From: Aliivibrio fischeri ATCC 7744 = JCM 18803 = DSM 507
Lineage (GTDB): Bacteria > Pseudomonadota > Gammaproteobacteria > Enterobacterales > Vibrionaceae
DNA length: 64,000 nucleotides
Assembly: GCF_023983475.1 (NCBI RefSeq)
Contig: NZ_CP092713.1
Coordinates: 1,302,001-1,366,000, forward strand
Direction: 5' to 3'
Position 1 is the first letter of the stretch, and each line of letters starts with the position of its first letter. The translations under genes were made by a program, and so were the position numbers. Of the stretch, positions 27,448 through 36,414 are shown piece after piece. Below the pieces are notes generated by a model that had not been told where the DNA came from, did not search any database, and saw nothing but the letters and a program-made list of their open reading frames with translations.

Positions 27448-28911
27448 ATGAGTTCTAATCTCAGTCCAAATACAACTGGACAATTTAATCCCAGCGAAAT
27501 GATGGAACAAGCGGCTTATTACGCACTGGCTAAATCGAAGAAGCCAACAAGCATGGTAATTGGCTTAGCCATTATGGCTGGTGTCTTTATCGGGATAGCA
27601 TTCATTTTCTATACAACGGTAACGACAGGCAATACAGAAACTGGTTGGGGTATCAGTCGTTTTGCTGGTGGCTTAGCTTTTAGTTTAGGTTTGATCCTAG
27701 TTGTTATCGGTGGCGGTGAATTATTTACAAGCTCGGTTTTATCAGCAATCGCTGTAGCAAATAGACAAATCAGTTTTGGCAAAATGCTAGGGATCTGGGG
27801 AAAAGTATATATCGGTAACTTTATTGGTGCTGGTTTATTACTCGCTCTTGTGGTTTCAGCAGGTATGTACCAAAACGACGGTGGTCAATGGGGTTTGAAC
27901 GCGCTAAATATCGCTCAACATAAATTGCATCACCAACCGCTAGAAGCATTTGCTCTGGGTATTTTATGTAATTTATTAGTGTGTTTGGCTGTGTGGTTAA
28001 CCTTCTGCTCAACCAATATGCTCACTAAAGCAGTAATGGTTATTTTACCTGTTGCAATGTTTGTTAGTAGTGGCTTTGAGCACTGTGTTGCAAACATGTT
28101 TATGGTTCCTTTAGGTATTGCGATTCAACAACTTGCTCCGCCTGAGTTTTGGCTTGCAGTCGGTGCAACACCTGAACAATACGCAGACTTAAATATCGTT
28201 AATTTTATTACAGCGAACTTAATCCCTGTAACGTTAGGAAATATCGTTGGTGGTGCTGGTCTTGTTGGTTTGGCTTACTGGTCAATCTTCACTCGCCCTC
28301 AATTAAAAGCAGTAGAAACATCACAAATTACACCACTATTTACAGAATCTGACTCTAAGGAAATGATCAAAATGAACGCGAACAAAACAGTAAATCAATT
28401 TATGGATGTTAACACTTACGTTCTTCAACCAGAAATGCCTGTAGAAGTTGCACTGGATAACCTATTAGACCGCCATCTTTCAGGTGCAATCGTTGTAAAC
28501 AGTCATAGTGAAGTGGTTGGTTTCTTCTCTGAGCATGATGTATTAGTTGAACTATGGTGTGAAGATTATCTACCAGAAAAAGGTCGTACTGTTGCTGATT
28601 TAATGAAAACAGACATCACAAGCATCTCACCTAAAGACACACTACTGCAGCTAGCTGAGTTCTACGCGATTGATAAACCAAAGCTTTACCCAACAACAGA
28701 CATGGGCATTGCAACTAGCTACAGCACACTATCAATTAATGACCGCGCTCGTGACATGCGTGTTTCTAAACCACGTATCTTACCTGTGATTGAAAACAAT
28801 CAATTAGTTGGCGTAGTTACTCGTGAAGATGTTGTTAGTCAGTTACGCTCTATCTACGGTGAACGTATGGAAGCGGTAAAAACTGAAGAAGTTGATGCTA
28901 TCGTAGCTTAA
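27448..28911 (+). CDS. Formate/nitrite transporter (FNT) fused to CBS domains
   Basis: 487 residues, strong SD AAGGAGG. Residues about 10-290 form an FNT channel of FocA/NirC type: six TM helices with GGELFTSSVLSAIAVANRQ and the conserved pore His segment SSGFEHCVANMF, then FITANLIPVTLGNIVGGAGLVG. Residues about 305-480 add a CBS pair (VNQFMDVNTYVLQPEMPVEVALDNLLDRHLSGAIVVNSHSEVVGFFSEHDVL and the later RILPVIENNQLVGVVTREDVVSQL). CBS pairs bind adenine nucleotides, so uptake or efflux may be gated by energy state. Classical FocA is about 280 aa. The anion cannot be told from sequence. Confidence 0.92.
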   Translation: MSSNLSPNTTGQFNPSEMMEQAAYYALAKSKKPTSMVIGLAIMAGVFIGIAFIFYTTVTTGNTETGWGISRFAGGLAFSLGLILVVIGGGELFTSSVLSAIAVANRQISFGKMLGIWGKVYIGNFIGAGLLLALVVSAGMYQNDGGQWGLNALNIAQHKLHHQPLEAFALGILCNLLVCLAVWLTFCSTNMLTKAVMVILPVAMFVSSGFEHCVANMFMVPLGIAIQQLAPPEFWLAVGATPEQYADLNIVNFITANLIPVTLGNIVGGAGLVGLAYWSIFTRPQLKAVETSQITPLFTESDSKEMIKMNANKTVNQFMDVNTYVLQPEMPVEVALDNLLDRHLSGAIVVNSHSEVVGFFSEHDVLVELWCEDYLPEKGRTVADLMKTDITSISPKDTLLQLAEFYAIDKPKLYPTTDMGIATSYSTLSINDRARDMRVSKPRILPVIENNQLVGVVTREDVVSQLRSIYGERMEAVKTEEVDAIVA

Positions 28912-28940
28912 TAAAATAACAACGTACGGTTGGCAAATAA

Positions 28941-28968
28941 AAAGGGCTTCTAATATTAGAAGCCCTTT
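28941..28968. terminator. Bidirectional terminator FocA-CBS/speG
   Basis: Perfect 13-bp stem AAAGGGCTTCTAA with 2-nt apex, T-run on the right and A-run on the left. Confidence 0.9.
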
Positions 28969-28972
28969 TCTA

Positions 28973-29497
28973 TTAATTATTACGGTTCTTTATATATGTA
29001 TCTTGAAGAATATACATGCGCTTAATGTCACTGTATTCTCCATTTACGAAAATCTCTTTAATCAAATGCCCTTCTTCAACAAATCCACATTTTTCATATA
29101 AATGAATCGCTTTTTCATTGTTTACCGCAACGTGCAAATAAACTTTATGTAAATTCAAAATAGTAAATGCGTAATTTAAGGCTTTATTGATTAATCCACG
29201 CGCATAACCACAACCTTGAAAATCTGGTGCGATGATAATTTGAAATTCAGCATTACGGTGAATGGAGTTAATTTCAACTAATTCAACTAAACCAATTGAT
29301 TGTTGCTGTGCATTTTCAGCGATAAAACGACGCTCATTACTATCATGAATATGCTTACGAAATAGGTCTTCTAGTTCGTAATATGATTCATACGGTTCTT
29401 CAAACCAATATGACATGATTGATCTATTGTTGTTCAATTGGTGAATAAAACGAAGATCGGTTTGCTCAAGAGCACGTAGTCGGATTTCATTATCCAT
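28973..29497 (-). CDS. speG: Spermidine N-acetyltransferase, SpeG-like
   Basis: GNAT enzyme that acetylates spermidine/spermine with acetyl-CoA. Starting from the ATG at 29497 (SD TGGAAA; four codons shorter than the longest frame) it is 174 residues, the size of Vibrio SpeG. Diagnostic blocks: [50 protein letters not shown] (allosteric polyamine-site region), [21 protein letters not shown], the acetyl-CoA loop QGCGYARGL and the catalytic Tyr near HLYEKCGF. Confidence 0.92.
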   Translation of the reverse strand: MDNEIRLRALEQTDLRFIHQLNNNRSIMSYWFEEPYESYYELEDLFRKHIHDSNERRFIAENAQQQSIGLVELVEINSIHRNAEFQIIIAPDFQGCGYARGLINKALNYAFTILNLHKVYLHVAVNNEKAIHLYEKCGFVEEGHLIKEIFVNGEYSDIKRMYILQDTYIKNRNN

Positions 29498-29746
29498 GTT
29501 ATTTTCCATTTATGAATAAAAAGAGTATTCACAGCAGTCAATATCGCAAGCACTGCTGATTTTTCAGAAAATATCACTATTTATTGAAAACAGAAACAAC
29601 TATTTCAATTATAAATAATTAAATCACCATCGCCTATTTGCCCGCTCTAATCATATAGTTAAGACATTAACGACACACTGTTATTGTCTTTATATACTTT
29701 TTCATGATCTTGAAACAATATAAAACCATTTTATACAGACATAAAA

Positions 29747-29772
29747 AAACCGAGCTACATGAGCTCGGTTTT
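29747..29772. terminator. Terminator of deaD
   Basis: Stem with core CCGAGCT/AGCTCGG flanked by A7 and T5, 20 nt past the deaD stop on the minus strand. Confidence 0.9.
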
Positions 29773-29794
29773 TATTTTAATTCTTTGCTAAGGA

Positions 29795-31705
29795 TTAACC
29801 TTCGCTACGCTCGCTGCGACCACGGCCACGACCGCCTGGTGCACGCTCGCCACGGTGACTACCACGGTGATCACCACCTTTGTTGCGATCAAAACGACGT
29901 TCGCCACCACGGCCACCTTCACGGTTTCCGCCTTCACGATTACCACGGTAACCACCACGGCTGTTACCGCCACGGTTTTCATCACGGCCACCACCAGTAC
30001 GTGGACGACGTTCGATTGTTAGGTCAACACCTTCAACAACAACCGCTTTTGTTTCGTTTTGACGAATACGTAGTTTCTTAAGTTTGCCAGCAACATCTGC
30101 AGACATTTTCTTAGGAAGTTGTACATATGTGTGGCCAGGAGCAAGTTTGATTGCACCGATAGAACCTTTAGTGAAACCAAGTTCGTTAGCTAGAGCACCT
30201 ACGATGTCTTTAACTTGTACGCCTTGCTCACGACCAACTTCTAATTGGTACGTATCGAAATCATCGTTATTGTATTGACGACGTTCACCACGCTCAGGAC
30301 GATCACCACGGCCGCCGCGTTCACCACGTTCGCCACGATCAGAACGACGGTTCTTCGCACGTTCCATAGCTGCGATCATTGGGTCTGGACCTTTGTAGAA
30401 TAAAGGACGCTTACCTTGTTGACGCTTAAGAAGCATAGCAGCAATAGTAGTTGCATCAATTTCTAATGTTTCTTGAAGTTTATTGATTAAATCAGTAAAC
30501 GCATCAAGAGCAACGAATTCTTTATCAGCTTGAAGCTCAGCAGCTAATGCAGCTAGACGAGATTCAGCAACTTGGTCACGGTGTGGAAGTTGAATTTCTT
30601 CCATAGTTGACTTAGTTACACGCTCAATTGTGCGAAGCATACGCATTTGGTTTGTGCGAACTAAAAGAATCGCTTTACCTTTACGTCCTGCACGACCTGT
30701 ACGACCGATACGGTGGATGTAAGACTCAACATCAAATGGGATATCGTAGTTGAATACGTGAGTAATACGTGGAACATCAAGACCACGAGCAACTACGTCA
30801 GTAGCAACTAGAATATCGATAACGCCATTTTTGATGTTATCAACAGTACGTTCACGTTGAGACTGAGGAATATCACCGTGCAGTGCAGCAGCTTTAAAGC
30901 CACGAGCAGATAACCAATCAGCTAGACGCTCAGTATCTTGACGAGTACGAACGAATACGATTGATGCATCAGTTTCTTCAGTTTCAAGTAGACGAGACAT
31001 TGCTTCGTCTTTTTCTACGCCTTTAACAACCCAGAAGTTTTGCTCTACTTTATCAACAGTGTGGTTAGTACCAGCAACGTCAACACGAGCAGGATCACGT
31101 AGGTAACGGTCAACAATTGTTTTAACCATTGGAGGCATAGTTGCAGAGAATAGGATACGTTGAGCTGTATCTGGTGCTTTTTCAAGAATCCAAGTTACAT
31201 CATCAACAAAGCCCATTTTAAGCATTTCATCTGCTTCATCTAGGATGAACGTATGAACTTCGCCTAGGTTTAGACGGTCACGGTTTAATAAATCTTTAAC
31301 ACGGCCAGGAGTACCAACGATGATATGAGCACCGCGGCTTAGAGCACGCATTTGATCAACGATAGATGCACCACCGTAGATCTCTAAAACTTTAAGACCC
31401 TTGATGTTACGACCAAGGTTTTTAACTTCAGCAGCAACCTGAATAGCAAGTTCACGCGTTGGAGCCATGATAATTGCTTGTGGGTTATGTTGCTTAAGAT
31501 TGATTTTGTTTAATAGTGGTAAAGAGAATGCAGCTGTTTTACCAGTACCTGTTTGCGCTTTACCAAGAGCATCACGGCCTTCTAGAAGTAGAGGAATCGA
31601 AGCTGCTTGAATAGGAGTTGGAGCTACAAAGCCCATATCATCAAGTGCAGATAAGATTGACTCGTCTAAAGCCAGTTGGCGAAATTCAGTAATAGATTCT
31701 GACAT
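29795..31705 (-). CDS. deaD: DEAD-box RNA helicase DeaD (CsdA)
   Basis: 636 residues. All helicase motifs visible: Q motif FVAPTPIQAASIPLLL, Walker A AQTGTGKT (about 49-56), PTRELA, TPGR, DEAD (about 156-159), SAT, and in domain 2 IVFVRTRQDTERLADWL, ATDVVARGLDVP, HRIGRTGRAGRKG. A DbpA/CsdA-type RNA-binding domain follows (YQLEVGREQGVQVKDIVGALANELGFTKGSIGAIKLAPGHTYVQLP), then a Gly/Arg-rich tail of RGG repeats (about 570-636). Involved in ribosome assembly and mRNA remodelling, usually cold-induced. The ATG sits in a 14-nt palindrome. Monocistronic. Confidence 0.96.
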   Translation of the reverse strand: MSESITEFRQLALDESILSALDDMGFVAPTPIQAASIPLLLEGRDALGKAQTGTGKTAAFSLPLLNKINLKQHNPQAIIMAPTRELAIQVAAEVKNLGRNIKGLKVLEIYGGASIVDQMRALSRGAHIIVGTPGRVKDLLNRDRLNLGEVHTFILDEADEMLKMGFVDDVTWILEKAPDTAQRILFSATMPPMVKTIVDRYLRDPARVDVAGTNHTVDKVEQNFWVVKGVEKDEAMSRLLETEETDASIVFVRTRQDTERLADWLSARGFKAAALHGDIPQSQRERTVDNIKNGVIDILVATDVVARGLDVPRITHVFNYDIPFDVESYIHRIGRTGRAGRKGKAILLVRTNQMRMLRTIERVTKSTMEEIQLPHRDQVAESRLAALAAELQADKEFVALDAFTDLINKLQETLEIDATTIAAMLLKRQQGKRPLFYKGPDPMIAAMERAKNRRSDRGERGERGGRGDRPERGERRQYNNDDFDTYQLEVGREQGVQVKDIVGALANELGFTKGSIGAIKLAPGHTYVQLPKKMSADVAGKLKKLRIRQNETKAVVVEGVDLTIERRPRTGGGRDENRGGNSRGGYRGNREGGNREGGRGGERRFDRNKGGDHRGSHRGERAPGGRGRGRSERSEG

Positions 31706-31717
31706 TGGGATCCCAAT
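31704..31717. promoter_or_regulatory. Palindrome over the deaD ribosome site and start codon
   Basis: ATTGGGATCCCAAT, perfect, includes the SD-like GGGA and the first two bases of the deaD ATG; an ATTGG/CCAAT hairpin with a GATC loop would occlude initiation. Confidence 0.45.
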
Positions 31718-32028
31718 AATTAATCATATAAAAAAGGTCCCATTTGCTCAGCAAGTTCCATACACACACACAAGCTCTCGGGACAGGACAGGTTAATTCA
31801 ACTTAAATTATAGAAAGTGGATTAACTCAGGGCGCGCATAATGCCCTAATACGGCAAGAATTACCAGAAAAAATTGAGCGAGTTCACAAATTTAGCTTCA
31901 TTTTCTTAGATTTGGTAGTTTTTTGTACTTTAAATGTTCTTTTTTGTACATTTCGTCCAAGTTTTCTAGTAATCAATTAGGTGCAATAGTAAAATTACTT
32001 CGTTATTTCTCTATTATAATGAAGGCTC
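31706..32028. other. Divergent region deaD/rnb with leader structures
   Basis: About 320 nt. On the deaD side: the start-codon palindrome, then GTCCC (31784-31780) able to pair with GGGAC (31741-31737) just before T6, an attenuator-like arrangement. Between them is a TG/CA dinucleotide run. A pair of direct repeats TTTTTTGTAC lies near 31919-31949. On the rnb side: TATAAT at 32015-32020. No ORF. Confidence 0.5.
32015..32020 (+). promoter_or_regulatory. Candidate -10 box for rnb
   Basis: TATAAT ends only 8 nt before the rnb ATG, with GAAGG between, implying a transcript with almost no leader if used. No good -35 at 17 nt; another promoter may lie further upstream. Confidence 0.35.
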
Positions 32029-34059
32029 ATGTTTCAAGATAACCCACTACTTGCGCAATTGAAGCAGCAAATACAAGAAAAACTCCCAAAAAAAGAAGGC
32101 ACCATCAAAGCAACTGAACGTGGCTTTGGCTTCTTAGAATCAGATGATAAGAAAAAAAGCATCTTTATCCCACCAGCACAAATGAAAAAAGTTATGCATG
32201 GTGACAAAGTAGTGGCTCTTATTCGTACAGAGAATGAAAAAGAGCAAGCAGAACCGGATCAATTAATCGAACAATCAATTACACGATTTATTGGCCGTAT
32301 TCAGATGTTTAAAAAACGTCTACAAGTAATGCCTGATCACCCTAGTTTAAAAAATGCTATTAAGGCAAAGACTCGCAAAGGCGTAAACCCTGAGACACTT
32401 AAAGAAGGTGACTGGGTTGTTGCAGAGTTAACTCAACACCCATTAAAAGGGGATCAAGGCTTTCAATGTGATATTACCCATAAAATCACTGACAGTGATG
32501 ACAAGATTGCACCTTGGTGGGTAACTCTAGCTCAAAACGATTTACCTAACTCAGAGCCTGAGGGTATTGAGCATTGGGAAATTAAAGACGACGCTGATTT
32601 AGTTCGTGTCGATATGACAGCAACCCCATTCGTAACTATTGATGGCGAATCAACCAAAGATATGGATGATGCGTTATATATCAAAAAGCTTGAAAATGGT
32701 TCATTTGAACTAACTATTGCTATTGCAGATCCTACCGCTTATATCACACCAGATGACAGTATGGATAAAGTGGCACGTGAACGTGGTTATACGATCTACC
32801 TACCGGGTCGTAATATTCCTATGTTACCTCGTGATTTAAGTGATGAGTTATGTTCTTTAATTGAAGGCCAAGAACGCCCTGCTCTTTGCTGTACAGTACT
32901 GGTTGATGCTAACGGCAATATCCAAGAAGAAAGCATCAACTTTTTTGCAGCAACGATCAAATCACATGCTCGTTTAGCTTATGACCATGTTTCTGATTTC
33001 TTAGAAACGGGCTCTTGTGATAAATGGCAACCAAATGACACCATCGCACAAGTCGTTACTGAACTGTATGAGTTTGCTCAAGTACGTACAACTTGGAGAG
33101 AAACTCACGCGGTTATTTTCCCAGATCGTCCTGATTACCGTTTTGAATTAAGCGAAGACAACGATGTTATCGCTATCCATGCTGATATGCGCCGTACAGC
33201 GAACAAGCTTGTTGAAGAAGCAATGGTAACGGCAAACATTTGTGCAGGTAAAACATTACGTGCCGCATTTAATATGGGCGTATTTAACTCTCATGCTGGT
33301 ATCAAATCTGACAAATTAAAAGACGTTGTTGAAATAGTTAATCAATTAGACGGTGTAGAATTTACGGAAGAACAAATTGCTACTCTTGAAGGCTTTAGTG
33401 AATTACGTCGTCTATTAGGAAAGCAACCTACGTCTTATTTAGATGCTCGTATTCGCAAATTCCAAACCTACAGCGAAACAGGTAATGAACCACTACCTCA
33501 CTATGCTATGGGATTAGATATTTACGCAACATGGACTTCTCCAATCCGTAAATACAGCGATATGATCAACCATCGTATGCTTAAAGCTCATATTTTAGGA
33601 AAAGAGCCTGTTCAACGTCCTGATGATATCGTTGGAGAAGAACTAGCACTTAGCCGCCGCTTCCATCGTATGGCAGAACGAAATGTAAGTGATTGGTTAT
33701 ATTGTCGAACATTAGCATCAGAAGTTGAAAAAGAAACTAAGTTCACAGCGGAAATCTTTGATATCAACCGTGCAGGTATGCGTGTGCGTTTAATTGAAAA
33801 CGGCGCAGCAGCATTTATTCCTGGTTCATTAATCGTTGATAATAAAGAACGTATCGAATGTAATGCTGACCAAGGTATTATCTCTATTGATAAACATGAA
33901 ACGTTTAAACTTGGCGATCAACTTCCAGTCGTATTAGCTGAAGTAAAAGAAGACACTCGTAATATGGTTGCTAAACCACTTCAGGCTTTTCCTGCTCCTG
34001 AATCAGAGGAAGCACCAGTTGTTGAAAGTGAAGATAAAACAACAAATGCAAACGCATAA
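32029..34059 (+). CDS. rnb: Exoribonuclease II
   Basis: 3'-5' hydrolytic exoribonuclease degrading single-stranded mRNA. 676 residues: N-terminal cold-shock domains ([26 protein letters not shown]), the RNB catalytic domain with [21 protein letters not shown] (Mg-binding Asp cluster, about 199-220), [80 protein letters not shown], and a C-terminal S1 domain. The tail of about 25 acidic/Ala/Glu residues makes it longer than the 644-aa E. coli enzyme. It is RNase II rather than RNase R (no long basic tail). Confidence 0.96.
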   Translation: MFQDNPLLAQLKQQIQEKLPKKEGTIKATERGFGFLESDDKKKSIFIPPAQMKKVMHGDKVVALIRTENEKEQAEPDQLIEQSITRFIGRIQMFKKRLQVMPDHPSLKNAIKAKTRKGVNPETLKEGDWVVAELTQHPLKGDQGFQCDITHKITDSDDKIAPWWVTLAQNDLPNSEPEGIEHWEIKDDADLVRVDMTATPFVTIDGESTKDMDDALYIKKLENGSFELTIAIADPTAYITPDDSMDKVARERGYTIYLPGRNIPMLPRDLSDELCSLIEGQERPALCCTVLVDANGNIQEESINFFAATIKSHARLAYDHVSDFLETGSCDKWQPNDTIAQVVTELYEFAQVRTTWRETHAVIFPDRPDYRFELSEDNDVIAIHADMRRTANKLVEEAMVTANICAGKTLRAAFNMGVFNSHAGIKSDKLKDVVEIVNQLDGVEFTEEQIATLEGFSELRRLLGKQPTSYLDARIRKFQTYSETGNEPLPHYAMGLDIYATWTSPIRKYSDMINHRMLKAHILGKEPVQRPDDIVGEELALSRRFHRMAERNVSDWLYCRTLASEVEKETKFTAEIFDINRAGMRVRLIENGAAAFIPGSLIVDNKERIECNADQGIISIDKHETFKLGDQLPVVLAEVKEDTRNMVAKPLQAFPAPESEEAPVVESEDKTTNANA

Positions 34060-34084
34060 ATAATCTTTATTTTCGTACAAAACA

Positions 34085-34112
34085 AAAACCCATACTTATC
34101 GGTATGGGTTTT
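34085..34112. terminator. Bidirectional terminator rnb/ComFB-like gene
   Basis: 11-bp stem AAAACCCATAC/GTATGGGTTTT with short loop, T-rich on the right and A-rich on the left. Confidence 0.9.
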
Positions 34113-34129
34113 CTTTTTATTACTAAATA

Positions 34130-34489
34130 CTAATCTAAATTCAGTTTTCCTGAAAATGACTCCTCTTCATCTTCCAATTGAAAACGATCTTTTGACCGAT
34201 AAACAACGATATCTTCAAAATCGTCTTTTCTTTCTCTTCTATCATTCGCGATCATTTTTTCTGCATTTTCAACCGCAGCTGCAACCATTTCGTTATATTG
34301 CATTAATTTTTTCTGGGATGTTGCCGCTAACATATCCAAGCTATAACGAATATAAAGTGTAGGAAGCTGATTTAAAGCAATACACTTCATATCTGTGATT
34401 TGATCAAGCGTATAAATCTGGTGGAATTCCAATGCAAAAAATCGTTTATTGACGAGTACTTCCATATAATTATGAATGTTTGATTCCAT
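34130..34489 (-). CDS. ComFB-family protein (candidate cyclic-dinucleotide receptor)
   Basis: 119 residues, soluble. The first half carries the ComFB pattern: IHNYMEVLVNKR near the start and DMKCIALNQLPTLYIRYSLDML (about 33-54), equivalent to the family's D-x-x-C/A-x-AlNxLPxxY. The C-terminal third is charged (RRERKDDFEDIVVYRSKDRF). Named for a late-competence operon in Bacillus; in cyanobacteria members have been reported to bind c-di-GMP/c-di-AMP. Here it is divergent, 140 nt apart, from a diguanylate cyclase, which supports a signalling role by inference. Confidence 0.78.
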   Translation of the reverse strand: MESNIHNYMEVLVNKRFFALEFHQIYTLDQITDMKCIALNQLPTLYIRYSLDMLAATSQKKLMQYNEMVAAAVENAEKMIANDRRERKDDFEDIVVYRSKDRFQLEDEEESFSGKLNLD

Positions 34490-34508
34490 AGAGGCACCTT
34501 GTTGTTGT

Positions 34509-34520
34509 TTAATGCATTAA
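34509..34520. promoter_or_regulatory. Palindrome in the ComFB/GGDEF divergent region
   Basis: Perfect 12-bp palindrome TTAATGCATTAA, 20 nt upstream of the ComFB-like ATG; candidate operator. Confidence 0.35.
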
Positions 34521-34549
34521 GTGTATCGTAAGCATATGAATAGAGTCAC

Positions 34550-34566
34550 GTTATTGATAGAATAAC
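34550..34566. promoter_or_regulatory. Inverted repeat in the ComFB/GGDEF divergent region
   Basis: GTTATT-N5-AATAAC, a 6-5-6 inverted repeat central to the divergent promoter region; possible shared operator. Confidence 0.35.
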
Positions 34567-34633
34567 AAATTGTCTTATCAGTTCAGTGACACACTCTTTC
34601 TTTTTTAGTTTTATAGGATTAGTTAAAAAAATA

Positions 34634-35866
34634 ATGTCTTTTAACCTTCTCAGCCATCCTTTATTCAAATTATTGCTGCCTATTATCATAGTTGTATCTG
34701 TGATTACTGGAATGGATGGCATAATCCAACTCTCATCTGAGAATCAAGGGTTCTCCTATATACTGCCCTATATTGTATTATCTATTGTTTTATTACTAAG
34801 TCAGCCTTTTAACCAAGGGCGTATTGGTATGATAGCGATAAGCATGGCTATCGCTTATTGGATAATTCAAGAAAGGTTGCAAGTACCATTATCATACGGT
34901 ACGACACGAATTGAATTTACATTAACCGCCTTTTTATTGCCGATCTGCATGATGGCTACATTCATTTTCCCTGAGCGTCGAATTTTCTCTAAGTTTGGCG
35001 CTGGCTATTTATGTATATTAGTCTTCATGTTTTTCTGGTGTTGGATAATCACAGTACACTTTGCCGATAATGACATGACTGAAATATGGCAAACCTATTT
35101 GCTCAATATTCCAGAAATTTCGCCTTTACCTGTTATCGTTGTTCTTTATAGTATAGTGATGTGTGGTTTATCCGCTATTTTCGTTTTAACTCGAAGCAAT
35201 AATACGGATTTAGCGTCTTATACGTGTCTGCTGTATTCATCACTTACTTTTTCATTATTTAGTGTTGATTATATTTCAAGCACCATGTTTTCAATTGCAG
35301 GGTTACTGCTTCTACTCTATATCATTACAGCAAGTCATGAGTTAGCGTTTATTGATCAGTTAACGGGAATTCCGGGCCGACGAGCTCTAGAATCTGAAAT
35401 GAAACACCTTGGTCGCACCTATACCATTGCAATGCTTGACGTTGACCATTTCAAGAAATTCAATGATACCTATGGGCACGATACTGGTGATGACGTGCTT
35501 AAGTTAGTTGCAAGCATCATGGCACAAACTGGTGGTAACGCAAAAGTTTATCGTTATGGTGGTGAAGAATTTACGGTTTTATTTAAAGGTAAAACAGCAA
35601 AGCAAAGTTTAGAATATCTTGAGGAGTTACGAGAAGACATCGCTGATTATGATTTAATTATTCGTGATACTTCTACTCGTCCTAAAGATAACAAAGAAGG
35701 ACAAGCTAAGCGTGGTAAAGCGAATAAAACAAAAGTCGTAAACGTAACCATCAGTATTGGTGTTGCTGATAGTGAAGATTTAAGAAAGCCACAACTCGTT
35801 ATTAAAGCAGCCGACGAAGCTTTATATAGAGCTAAAGAAGGTGGACGTAACTGTGTAAGTGAATAA
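34634..35866 (+). CDS. Membrane-anchored diguanylate cyclase (GGDEF)
   Basis: 410 residues from the ATG at 34634; an upstream GTG at 34586 is in frame but gives a poor SD as well, so the start is uncertain. Seven or so hydrophobic segments (about 1-245) form a membrane sensor of unknown ligand, followed by a complete GGDEF domain: LAFIDQLTGIPGRRALE, AMLDVDHFKKFNDTYGHDTGDDVL (metal Asp), VYRYGGEEFTVLF, VTISIGVADS. A Lys/Arg-rich insertion (about 350-372) lies before VTISIGV, longer than usual. No RxxD I-site directly upstream of GGEEF. Predicted c-di-GMP synthase. Confidence 0.92.
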   Translation: MSFNLLSHPLFKLLLPIIIVVSVITGMDGIIQLSSENQGFSYILPYIVLSIVLLLSQPFNQGRIGMIAISMAIAYWIIQERLQVPLSYGTTRIEFTLTAFLLPICMMATFIFPERRIFSKFGAGYLCILVFMFFWCWIITVHFADNDMTEIWQTYLLNIPEISPLPVIVVLYSIVMCGLSAIFVLTRSNNTDLASYTCLLYSSLTFSLFSVDYISSTMFSIAGLLLLLYIITASHELAFIDQLTGIPGRRALESEMKHLGRTYTIAMLDVDHFKKFNDTYGHDTGDDVLKLVASIMAQTGGNAKVYRYGGEEFTVLFKGKTAKQSLEYLEELREDIADYDLIIRDTSTRPKDNKEGQAKRGKANKTKVVNVTISIGVADSEDLRKPQLVIKAADEALYRAKEGGRNCVSE

Positions 35867-35891
35867 CTTAACCTTTGCTTAAAAACACTCG

Positions 35892-35925
35892 AAAAACCGA
35901 CTCATTTTGACTGCAGTCGGTTTTT
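35892..35925 (+). terminator. Terminator of the membrane GGDEF gene
   Basis: Stem AAAAACCGACT/AGTCGGTTTTT with 12-nt loop followed by T8. Confidence 0.88.
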
Positions 35926-36033
35926 TTTATTCTAAAAACTTATTAACCTTGCGTATTGTTCTTACAAATGCCAAACTCAAGTTATTAAAAAATATAGTTT
36001 TTGTTAACAATAAAGATAAACAAGGATACGTTT

Positions 36034-36414
36034 ATGTTTTTAGATTATTTTGCACTTGGTTTATTGGTCTTCGTTGCCCTTGTCATTTTCTATGGCATCA
36101 TTGTCATTCATGATATCCCTTATGAAATAGCTCACAAACGCAATCACCCACATTCTGATGCTATTCATGTCGCTGGCTGGGTAAGTCTATTTACACTTCA
36201 TGTTTTATGGCCATTTCTTTGGATCTGGGCAACGCTATGGCGTGAAGACCGTGGTTGGGGCTTCCATAAAATCGAAAACAATCAATTAGAGCTACAAACT
36301 CGCGTTAATCATCTTAATGATCAAGTAGAGCTATTAACTGAAAAGCTTTCTCAAATAGAAGTCAATCAAGTTAAACAAGCGCCTCAAAAACCATCTCAAG
36401 AGGAGCAAGCATAA
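36034..36414 (+). CDS. DUF3302 inner-membrane protein (YibI/YiaW-like)
   Basis: 126 residues from the ATG at 36034 (SD AAGGA); an in-frame ATG 11 codons upstream has none. Two TM segments (about 4-27 and 44-66), the conserved YEIAHKRNHPHSDAIHVAGWVSLFTLHVLWPFLWIWA block, and a coiled-coil tail (LQTRVNHLNDQVELLTEKLSQIE). In enterics this small protein always precedes an HlyD-like gene, as here, where stop and start overlap by 1 nt (TAATG). Confidence 0.88.
   Translation: MFLDYFALGLLVFVALVIFYGIIVIHDIPYEIAHKRNHPHSDAIHVAGWVSLFTLHVLWPFLWIWATLWREDRGWGFHKIENNQLELQTRVNHLNDQVELLTEKLSQIEVNQVKQAPQKPSQEEQA

Noticed and set aside
29704-30081. Histidine/aspartate-rich 125-codon ORF opposite deaD
   Set aside because: It is the antisense reading of the Gly/Arg-rich tail codons of DeaD, which gives His/Asp/Gly-rich shadows; no SD or family match.
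29795-30360. Tandem DNA repeat array/CRISPR-like
   Set aside because: Repetition comes from RGG-coding sequence in the DeaD tail, with no regular spacer structure.
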